6,791 nt of DNA from AWTP1-13 sp035714005 (GTDB lineage: Bacteria; Pseudomonadota; Alphaproteobacteria; Rhizobiales; Hyphomicrobiaceae), in the NCBI GenBank assembly GCA_035714005.1, contig DASTMQ010000156.1, positions 1-6,791 of the forward strand, given 5' to 3'. Position 1 is the stretch's first letter, and each line of letters opens with the position of its first letter. The translations under genes and the position numbers were made by a program. Shown here one piece after another: positions 1-4,603 of this stretch. The notes beneath the pieces were generated by a model, which searched no databases, was not told the origin of the DNA, and was given only the letters and a program-made list of their open reading frames with translations.

Positions 1-201
1 TTGCAGCCGGGCGCGGCAATTTCCTGCGGGCGAGGCGCCAGCGGCGCTTGCTCGGCGGTGTCGATTGAGACATTGGTATCTCTTGAGCGCAGACCTTGGG
101 GCGCAGACCTTGTTGCTATTACCCCACCCATGTACAGCACGGGCACGGAGCAACAACAGCAAGCTTTCCTCAACTCGGTGAAGCTCGTTCGTTGCCGCTA
201 A
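1..201 (+). CDS. Possible 3' end of an unrecognised + strand gene (partial, perhaps damaged)
   Basis: This frame is open from the left edge to a TAA at 199-201. Its last 35 or so residues read like the C-terminus of a compact globular or secreted protein: a strand-like stretch (ADLVAITPP) followed by a helix-like tail (QQQQAFLNSVKLVR). About three quarters of the third positions in the final 23 codons are G or C, which fits coding use in this genome. The residues before about position 100 look poor. A 14-bp-period direct duplication at 87-112 would shift the frame there; removing one copy joins the tail to frame 2, giving the more protein-like HWYLLSADLVAITPP. It may therefore be the end of a pseudogene, or not a gene. 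I do not recognise the family. A competing reading on the minus strand (ATG at 71-73, Arg/Lys-rich, running off the edge) is even weaker. Confidence 0.22.
   Translation: MQPGAAISCGRGASGACSAVSIETLVSLERRPWGADLVAITPPMYSTGTEQQQQAFLNSVKLVRCR
87..112. repeat. Short direct duplication, 12 bp at 14-bp period
   Basis: GCGCAGACCTTG occurs at 87-98 and again at 101-112, separated by GG. The 14-bp period is not a multiple of three, so in any coding frame it changes the reading frame. It looks like a recent replication-slippage duplication. Confidence 0.8.
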
Positions 202-278
202 CCATTTGGGTTAAAAACTGTGGAAGCCTCCCGCGTGCACGAAAGGTGAACGACGCCGGGGCGCCGCCACGGCGGTCG

Positions 279-647
279 CTAGGGTTCCAGGGCGCCTTCG
301 AGGCTACGGATAAGGACATCCGCATCAAAGGGCTTGCGCAGAAAAGAGACCGCGCCGGAGGCTGTGGCTTGGGCTTCGAGACCTGGGTCGTGACGCGCGG
401 TGATCATGATGACCGGGACCGAGTATTGCGAGGCCGTCAGGTGCCGCTTCAGTTCGATACCGCTCATGCCCGGCATTTGCACGTCGGTAATGATGCAGGC
501 AAAGGCCTCGATCGTGCCGCAGCCGAGGAACTCCTCGGCGGAGGCGAAGCCGCTGGCGTCATAGCCGGCAGAGCGGACCAGCGCCACGATCGTTCGGCGC
601 ATGGACGCATCGTCGTCTATAACGCAAATCAGAGGTTCCGCTGGCAC
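279..647 (-). CDS. Stand-alone receiver-domain response regulator (FixJ/CheY-like, no output domain)
   Basis: This is a phosphoacceptor receiver domain with nothing after it. From the GTG at 645-647 it is 122 residues, the normal length of a single receiver. All key residues are present: an acidic cluster D11-D13 (ICVIDDD), phosphoacceptor D55 (ITDVQMPGMSG), switch residue T83 (MITA) and K105 (LRKPF). The frame stays open up to a GTG at 711-713, which would add 22 residues. I prefer 647 because AAAGGG lies six bases upstream and the receiver fold starts just after it; the extension looks unstructured. It is the second gene of a minus-strand pair, 113 bases downstream of the LuxR-type regulator (47 with the longer start), so the two are probably co-transcribed. 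Lacking an output domain, it is likely a phosphate shuttle, a sink, or a partner-binding switch for the same unseen kinase. Family identification is secure; the signal and partner cannot be read here. Confidence 0.88.
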   Translation of the reverse strand: MPAEPLICVIDDDASMRRTIVALVRSAGYDASGFASAEEFLGCGTIEAFACIITDVQMPGMSGIELKRHLTASQYSVPVIMITARHDPGLEAQATASGAVSFLRKPFDADVLIRSLEGALEP

Positions 648-760
648 CCGGCGCCCTTTCTGTAGGCTGGCCGCAAGGGATGCGGACAGCGCACGCAAGA
701 GGAGCTTTCGCACGAGGCGCGCACCTTAGGGAATCATACCGAGGTGTTAATTTCATGCAC

Positions 761-1390
761 TTAAGGGGATTTCGGCTTCAGCGCGTCGGTCATGCGGACC
801 AGGTCGGCAAGCGTTCGCGCGCCCATTTTACGCATTGCTGCAGCGCGATGAATTTTAACAGTTATTTCACTCAGGCCTAAATCCCCCGCCACCTGTTTGT
901 TCATCTTGCCGGTGGCAACCAGCAGCATCACCTGCTGCTCGCGCGGCGATAGCGTGTGGAAGCGATCGCGAAGCAGGTTGGCGCCGCCATCGAGCGCGCG
1001 GCGCTGGCGATCGCGTGCAATCGCCGTTGTCACCGCGTCGAGCAGGTCCTGATCGCGGAATGGCTTGGTCAGAAAGTCGACGGCACCCGCCTTCATGGCC
1101 CTGACCGACATGGGAATGTCGCCGTGAGCGGTCATGAGGATGACGGGGAGCTTGACGCCGAGTTCTGCGAGCTTGGACTGAAAATCGAGCCCGCTGATAC
1201 CGGGCAGGCGCACGTCCAGCACCAGGCAGCTGGGGATGTCCTCCCGCTTGGCATCCATAAACGCCTGGGCGGAGCCGTAGGTGCGCGTATGAAGACCGAC
1301 GGAACGGCACAGGCTGTCGACCACACGGCGAAGCGATTCGTCGTCATCGACGATATGAACTAGCGCCTTCTCGCTCATATGTTCCGGCAT
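761..1390 (-). CDS. Two-component response regulator, FixJ/NodW type (receiver plus LuxR HTH)
   Basis: This cytosolic DNA-binding transcription regulator is 209 residues, the usual length for the FixJ/NodW group. The N-terminal receiver (about 8-122) has the acidic pocket D15-D17, phosphoacceptor D59 (LVLDVRLPGISG), T87 (LMTA) and K109 (FLTKPF), so phosphorylation should work. A linker (about 125-143) leads to a LuxR-type helix-turn-helix (about 145-205). It opens with LSPREQQVMLLVATG and has the recognition-helix signature SEITVKIHRAAAMRKM, which resembles NodW/NwsB-like regulators more than FixJ itself. An ATG five codons in (1376-1378) is an alternative start; GGAA precedes it, while the 1390 start has no clear ribosome site. 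It heads a cassette with the receiver-only protein downstream. No histidine kinase lies in the window. The stretch upstream contains an 8-bp inverted repeat and the tandem repeat array. The regulated genes are unknown. Confidence 0.93.
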   Translation of the reverse strand: MPEHMSEKALVHIVDDDESLRRVVDSLCRSVGLHTRTYGSAQAFMDAKREDIPSCLVLDVRLPGISGLDFQSKLAELGVKLPVILMTAHGDIPMSVRAMKAGAVDFLTKPFRDQDLLDAVTTAIARDRQRRALDGGANLLRDRFHTLSPREQQVMLLVATGKMNKQVAGDLGLSEITVKIHRAAAMRKMGARTLADLVRMTDALKPKSP

Positions 1391-1480
1391 GTGAACGTGC
1401 CCGAAGAAGCAAAATCACTCCTGACTCAAACCAGGTTAGCCATACCACGTCGGCAGCCGGCGCGGATTAAACCTGAGTAT

Positions 1481-1519
1481 ATGCCGGCCACGCTATGCAA
1501 GCCAGCAGGTTGCCGGCAT
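1481..1519. promoter_or_regulatory. Perfect 8-bp inverted repeat upstream of the response-regulator cassette
   Basis: ATGCCGGC at 1481-1488 is matched by GCCGGCAT at 1512-1519, with a 23-bp spacer. The centre is about 110 bases upstream of the start at 1390, on the upstream side of the minus-strand cassette and just before the tandem array. The placement would suit a dimeric activator site, including autoregulation, but no clear -35/-10 pair was found here. Function is inference. Confidence 0.35.
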
Positions 1520-1541
1520 GGGCGGCCCCGCGTCCACCCGC

Positions 1542-1784
1542 GAGCGGAGCTCGCTCGTGGCCCTAAGAGCGGAGCTCGCTCGTAGCCCTAAGAGCGGAGC
1601 TCGCTCGAGGCCCCAAGAGCGGAGCTCGGGCGTGGCCCGAGAGCGGAGCTCGCTCGAGGCCCAAAGAGCGGAGCTCGGGCGTGGCCCTAAGAGCGGAGCT
1701 CGCTCGTGGTCCAAGAGCGGAGCTCGCTCTTGGTCCAAGAGCGGAACTCGCGCGTAGCCCAAGTACGGAGCTCGCTACTGGGCC
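1542..1784. repeat. Tandem repeat array, about ten units of 24-25 bp with a GAGCTC core
   Basis: Units start at 1542, 1567, 1592, 1617, 1641, 1666, 1691, 1715, 1739 and 1763. Lengths are 25, 25, 25, 24, 25, 25, 24, 24 and 24, with a degenerate last unit. A typical unit is GAGCGGAGCTCGCTCG followed by a looser GTGGCCCTAA-like part. Most units can fold as GAGCG, loop GAGCT, CGCTC. Units four and six carry GGGC instead of GCTC, which breaks that stem; unit four instead forms a 7-bp stem (1625-1631 with 1635-1641). There are no unique spacers, so this is not a CRISPR array. Both strands are open through it, but mixing 24- and 25-bp units shifts frame, so the Ala/Arg/Ser-rich ORFs here are almost certainly not genes. 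Confidence 0.93.
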
Positions 1785-2125
1785 GGCGTCCCTGCCCGTT
1801 CACCGCACCACGAACCGGTTAATGCCCGCAACATCGCCACGTTCGAATTGCGCCTTGCCAGGGTGCCAAATAGGGGCGCCAATCGGCCGCCAATCGTTTG
1901 TCCGGCTGCTGCCAGCCTCCAGCGCACGAGCCGCCAACCGTCGGCCTCCGTTGGGCCCTCGCATCGGGCCCTCGCATTGGGCCCTCGCATTGGCTTGCGC
2001 ACCATGACGTGATCGAGCGCCGATCATACCAAAGCACGAGCCGAGCAATCTCAGGTGTAGTTGCCGATTGGCGTTGGGCACAGCATTGCTTGTGGCAGTT
2101 CACAGCGGAGCTCGGAGCCGTTGCC
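1785..2125. other. Gene-poor stretch with short internal repeats
   Basis: I see no convincing gene on either strand. Frames that stay open are Arg/Pro/Ala-rich and continue out of the repeat array. CGCCAATCG occurs twice around 1878-1896, a 13-bp triplet repeat sits at 1951-2001, and an isolated 12-base match to the tandem-array core (AGCGGAGCTCGG) lies at 2104-2115. The stretch looks like diverged, repeat-derived intergenic DNA. Confidence 0.6.
1951..2001. repeat. 13-bp tandem repeat, three copies plus a degenerate fourth
   Basis: TTGGGCCCTCGCA (1951-1963), TCGGGCCCTCGCA (1964-1976) and TTGGGCCCTCGCA (1977-1989) are followed by the diverged TTGGCTTGCGCA (1990-2001). Each full copy contains the palindrome GGGCCC. 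It is independent of the 24-25 bp array, showing a second round of local amplification in the same intergenic region. Confidence 0.88.
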
Positions 2126-2284
2126 ATGCCTAGCCTCAAACTGTTCAGGGTAGCTGCGATCGCCATTGCCGCCCTGGCCTTCTTGAGCAATAGCGATCAG
2201 GTGCTTCTCAGGGATCAAGGGCAGAACTGCATTTGCCATTATGGTGGCGAGAGGTGCCCGTGCGATCGGGGAGCTTATTTCTGA
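2126..2284 (+). CDS. Possible 52-residue secreted or membrane peptide with a C-x-C...C-x-C tail
   Basis: An ATG at 2126, with a modest GGAG eight bases upstream, opens a 52-codon frame ending in TGA at 2282-2284. Residues 1-20 look like a signal peptide or membrane anchor: Lys5 and Arg8, then a hydrophobic Ala/Ile/Leu run from 9 to 20. The rest is short and polar and ends with four cysteines at 35, 37, 44 and 46 (C-x-C-x6-C-x-C), which could bind metal or form disulfides if exported. The same frame is open upstream to 1898, but that part looks like repeat-derived sequence. I do not recognise a family. It sits alone on the + strand, with no partner nearby. It could be a real small protein, a decayed gene start, or chance in GC-rich DNA. 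Confidence 0.27.
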   Translation: MPSLKLFRVAAIAIAALAFLSNSDQVLLRDQGQNCICHYGGERCPCDRGAYF

Positions 2285-2480
2285 GCGGGGGAAAGGCGCC
2301 CGACCGACACCGGCGGGCGTCAGCTGCCGGCCGCGTAGATCGCCGCGCCAAAGCTCGGGCTGGAAAAAGGGGGGCGCAGCAACGGCCCCTCGCGGTCACG
2401 CTCCTAAGCCTTCGACGTTGAGGACAAGCTTGGCGTGCCTGCGCCGTCAGCGTCGCGCACCGGCCGCTGTCCTTTGGGCG
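2285..2480. other. Intergenic, downstream of the molybdoenzyme operon
   Basis: Several frames are open but their products are Arg/Pro/Ala-rich and unrecognisable. Just after the DUF6510 stop on the minus strand there is only a weak GGGC/GCCC stem and no T-run, so no intrinsic terminator can be called with confidence. Confidence 0.5.
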
Positions 2481-2774
2481 TCAAGCCCCGCCGTTGAGGC
2501 GGATCATGAGACTGCGTGAGCCTTTGAGATCGAGCCACAACCCCATTGGCGTGCGTGCGATCCGAAGCAGCGCGGCGTCGCAATCGCGACACCGCAGCAC
2601 GGCGCCCATTGGCGCACCGTAGAGTCGCGCCGCTCCGACCTCAGCGGTCGCACCGCAGCCATCGCAGGTTAAGGTCGCGGATGTCGCATCGAAAACAAAG
2701 ACCTCTTGCAACAGGCCAGCGGCGGCATTGCCGTCGAGCGGTGCGGCAGGCATGGCGCTCTCATCCGGGTTCAT
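2481..2774 (-). CDS. DUF6510-type protein with two C-x2-C knuckles (zinc-ribbon or rubredoxin-like)
   Basis: A cytosolic protein of 97 residues that I recognise as the DUF6510 type, which has no assigned function. The N-terminal 20 residues are likely flexible. The core has a C-x2-C pair at Cys37/Cys40 (LTCDGCGA) and a second at Cys62/Cys65 (LRCRDCDA), spaced like a zinc ribbon or rubredoxin-type iron site; the metal cannot be read from sequence. The C-terminal part (about 67-94) looks like beta strands with a conserved-looking TPMGLWLDLKG segment. Its ATG overlaps the TGA of the upstream flavoprotein gene in an ATGA junction, and GGAGC lies seven bases before the ATG, so translation is probably coupled. 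As last gene of the molybdoenzyme-reductase operon it may be an electron carrier, subunit or assembly factor for that pair (inference). Identification as DUF6510 is from memory of the family. Confidence 0.85.
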   Translation of the reverse strand: MNPDESAMPAAPLDGNAAAGLLQEVFVFDATSATLTCDGCGATAEVGAARLYGAPMGAVLRCRDCDAALLRIARTPMGLWLDLKGSRSLMIRLNGGA

Positions 2775-3541
2775 TTTAGGGCTCCTGTTGGTCCAAAGCG
2801 CTCCGTTTTGATCAGGTTCGCGTCATGGCCGAGGGCCAGCAGCGACTGTGTCGTCTCTTCCACAAGCGAGGTTGGGCCGCAGACGAAGACGCGCGGTTGT
2901 GCGCGCGCGGCAATGCCAGCTTCGGCCAGCATGTCTCGATCAATCCGGCGCGCCGCGCCGGTCCACCCAGGCGGTTGCTGGCGCGTCAGGGTGTGAACGA
3001 CCCTCGGCCCACCACTGGCAGCGGCCAGTTGATCGAGCTCTTGGCGATAGATGATGTCGGCGAAGGTGCGCGATGAATAGATGAGCAGGGCGGGGACGTG
3101 GCTTGCGACCGCTGCGCGATGCCGCAGCATCGCCATCAACGGTGCGATGCCCGAGCCTCCGGCAATCAAAAACAGCGGTCCTCCCAGTGCCGCGGTCCAT
3201 ACGAAATAACCGCCGATCGGCCCGCGCACTTCGAAGCGATCGCCGGCCCTAACCTCCCTCGCAAGATAGGGGGAAAGCTCGCCGTCATCGATCACCTCAA
3301 CTGTGAGGGCGAGTTGCGGGGCCTCGGGCGCTGATGCGATCGAATAGGAGCGCTGCGCCTGGTAGCCATCCTCAGCCGTCAAGCGGACATCAAGATGCTG
3401 ACCCGACCGATGCGAAGGCCACCCCGGCACGCTCAGATAAAGGCTGCGCACGCGCGGTGTCTCGTCGATGACGTCGCGCACCTCCGCCGTACGCCACGGC
3501 AGGCGCCGCGCTCCGCCAAGCGTCGTGTCAGTCTCCGGCAT
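2771..3541 (-). CDS. FAD/NAD(P)H-binding oxidoreductase, ferredoxin-reductase type
   Basis: A soluble flavoprotein of 256 residues built as a ferredoxin-NADP reductase module: an FAD-binding barrel (about 16-115) followed by an NAD(P)-binding Rossmann domain (about 120-256). Visible signatures are RSYSIAS (64-70) for FAD, GPIGGYF (107-113), the nucleotide loop AGGSGIAPLMAML (127-139), VCGPT (220-224) and the C-terminal ERFGPTG (247-253). There is no C-x4-C-x2-C plant-type ferredoxin domain and no globin, so it should pass electrons to a separate acceptor. The frame is open to 3646, but I start at the ATG at 3539-3541: that gives normal family length, and the extension merely overlaps the upstream molybdoenzyme gene. 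The ATG lies inside the end of that gene (14-base overlap) and the stop overlaps the DUF6510 start. The arrangement says it feeds NAD(P)H electrons to the molybdoenzyme, possibly via the DUF6510 protein (inference). NADH versus NADPH preference cannot be decided. Confidence 0.92.
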   Translation of the reverse strand: MPETDTTLGGARRLPWRTAEVRDVIDETPRVRSLYLSVPGWPSHRSGQHLDVRLTAEDGYQAQRSYSIASAPEAPQLALTVEVIDDGELSPYLAREVRAGDRFEVRGPIGGYFVWTAALGGPLFLIAGGSGIAPLMAMLRHRAAVASHVPALLIYSSRTFADIIYRQELDQLAAASGGPRVVHTLTRQQPPGWTGAARRIDRDMLAEAGIAARAQPRVFVCGPTSLVEETTQSLLALGHDANLIKTERFGPTGALK

Positions 3542-4145
3542 AGCGTTGCTCGCGCCAGGGGTCGCCGTATAGGTGGTAGCCCAGAGACTCCCAGAATCCC
3601 GGCTCGTTGTGCGGCATGAAGCGCAGGCGGCGCACCCACTTCGCACTTTTCCAGAAATAAAGATGGGGTATCAGCAAGCGCGCGGGTCCCCCGTGCTCCG
3701 GTGAGAGCGGCTTTCCCTCATAGTGCGTGGCGATCATCGCCTTGCCTTTGAGCAAGTCTTCGACCGGTAGGTTGGTGGTATAGGCGCCATCGCTGTGAAC
3801 CATCAGATAGGGCTGTGGGGGTTCGGAAAGTCCCGCCGCCTGCAAAAGCGTATCGACGGTCACGCCCTGCCAGTTGGTGTCGAGCTTAGACCAGGTGGTC
3901 ACGCAATGAATGTCGACCTTGACGCGTGTTTGTGGAAGCCCCTCGAACTCTCGCCAGGTCCATTTACCCAGCAAAGCCCCGCCGTGCTGCAGGGCCAAGC
4001 TCCAGCTCTCCAGGCGCGGCGTCGGTGTCGGCCCTGCCGAAAGCACCGGAAAGTCGCTGGTCAGGTGCTGGCCCGGCGGAATGCGATCGTTGGCGGCGGG
4101 CGGCCGCCTGCCACGGAAACCTCGGGCGATCGGTGGATCTTGCAT
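3528..4145 (-). CDS. Molybdopterin-dependent oxidoreductase, sulfite-oxidase/MsrP fold, cytosolic
   Basis: A 205-residue single-domain protein of the sulfite oxidase/YedY (MsrP) molybdopterin family. The expected molybdenum-ligand cysteine is Cys81 in HCVTTWSKLD (80-89). Other family features are the GVTV-LLQAAGL segment (94-106), the HSDGAYTTNLP loop (117-127), the HGGPARLLIPHLYFWKSAKW run (151-170) and the closing GYH-YGDPW (189-197). The dimerisation domain of true sulfite oxidases is absent. The N-terminus has no twin-arginine signal or hydrophobic segment, unlike E. coli MsrP, so it should stay in the cytosol. I start at the ATG at 4143-4145 because AGGTGAGGAA sits just upstream; the open frame to 4385 is Arg-rich and crosses a candidate promoter. 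It heads a tight operon with an FAD reductase and a DUF6510 protein and needs host molybdenum cofactor. Substrate is unknown: sulfoxides, S- or N-oxides are family possibilities. Likely transcribed from the promoter at 4183-4212. Confidence 0.93.
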   Translation of the reverse strand: MQDPPIARGFRGRRPPAANDRIPPGQHLTSDFPVLSAGPTPTPRLESWSLALQHGGALLGKWTWREFEGLPQTRVKVDIHCVTTWSKLDTNWQGVTVDTLLQAAGLSEPPQPYLMVHSDGAYTTNLPVEDLLKGKAMIATHYEGKPLSPEHGGPARLLIPHLYFWKSAKWVRRLRFMPHNEPGFWESLGYHLYGDPWREQRYAGD

Positions 4146-4151
4146 GGGCGG

Positions 4152-4161
4152 TTCCTCACCT
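4152..4161 (-). promoter_or_regulatory. Strong ribosome-binding site fixing the molybdoenzyme start
   Basis: On the minus strand AGGTGAGGAA ends six bases before the ATG at 4143-4145. It is the only good Shine-Dalgarno match near any in-frame start, and it decides against the longer frame reaching 4385. Confidence 0.75.
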
Positions 4162-4182
4162 AGGCATAGGGATGGAGGGGTC

Positions 4183-4212
4183 AATATAGTTGATGCGGCC
4201 GACGATGGCCAA
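4183..4212 (-). promoter_or_regulatory. Candidate housekeeping-type promoter for the molybdoenzyme operon
   Basis: On the minus strand TTGGCC (4207-4212) and TATATT (4183-4188) are separated by 18 bases, matching 4/6 and 5/6 of the -35 and -10 consensus. Transcription would start about 30 bases upstream of the gene's ATG, just ahead of the ribosome site. The AT-rich hexamer stands out in GC-rich surroundings. No experimental support. Confidence 0.4.
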
Positions 4213-4591
4213 CGCCGGTGCCGGCGGCGCCCCGGTTGCCGTGCACAGACGATTGCGATTTGTGGGGCGGGTACCGGGCGCGTGCCACGGCGCCGAGCGG
4301 AGGCCTCACCGTGGGCAGCAACTAACGCTCCCGAAATCGTCCAGGCTGAACGCCATGCCTTGAACGGACAAGCTTGGAGGGACAAGCGCGCGGGGGGATA
4401 AGCTTAGCATCGGCGGCCGGGGCAACCTCGCGTCGTTCGCCAGCACGTCGGCCGCGCCCGCGGCGATTTCTATTTCGGCCGCGCCCTTGAGCCGTGCATT
4501 GGTGCATGCGGATCTGCAGCCGGCGCAGCGGCGCTCGCGCTCATCTCAGCCCTGGTGTGGTATGTTGTCCGCGCCCTGTCGTCATGGGCCC
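4213..4591. other. Divergent intergenic region between the molybdoenzyme operon and the sugar dehydrogenase
   Basis: I see no gene here; the frames extending into it from both sides are Arg-rich and precede well-supported starts. It holds a pair of 12-bp direct repeats (4448-4486) and two HindIII-type AAGCTT sites about 30 bases apart (near 4370 and 4402). TATGTT at 4561-4566 could be a -10 for the sugar dehydrogenase gene, but no convincing -35 lies 16-18 bases upstream. Confidence 0.5.
4448..4486. repeat. 12-bp direct repeat pair upstream of the sugar dehydrogenase
   Basis: TCGGCCGCGCCC occurs at 4448-4459 and 4475-4486, start to start 27 bases. It lies about 120 bases ahead of the dehydrogenase start. 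It may be a direct-repeat operator or simply a GC-rich duplication. Confidence 0.6.
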
Positions 4592-4599
4592 GGGGGAGG
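4592..4599 (+). promoter_or_regulatory. Ribosome-binding site fixing the sugar dehydrogenase start
   Basis: GGGGGAGG at 4592-4599 ends four bases before the ATG at 4604-4606. It supports this start over the in-frame ATG at 4487, whose extra 39 residues look non-coding. Confidence 0.7.
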
Positions 4600-4603
4600 C
4601 GAG

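Noticed and set aside
96..665. 189-codon + strand ORF
   Set aside because: Largely antisense to the receiver gene with all catalytic residues intact; composition is Arg/Gly-rich and unrecognisable.
1499..1516. Sigma-54 type promoter (GG/GC with correct spacing on the minus strand)
   Set aside because: Only the GG and GC and a few other bases match, it is more than 100 bases upstream of the gene, and such spacing is frequent by chance in GC-rich DNA.
1493..1762. Repeat proteins encoded by the array on either strand
   Set aside because: Both strands are open only because the repeat lacks stop codons. Alternating 24- and 25-bp units shift frame, so no peptide repeat stays in register.
1542..1784. 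CRISPR array
   Set aside because: Units are contiguous and near-identical over their whole length, with no unique spacers and no cas genes nearby.
3542..3646. N-terminal extension of the FAD reductase
   Set aside because: It overlaps the end of the molybdoenzyme gene in another frame; the ATG at 3539-3541 already gives normal family length.
4146..4385. N-terminal extension of the molybdoenzyme
   Set aside because: The added 80 residues are Arg-rich and unlike the family, cross a candidate promoter, and the strong ribosome site supports the ATG at 4143-4145.
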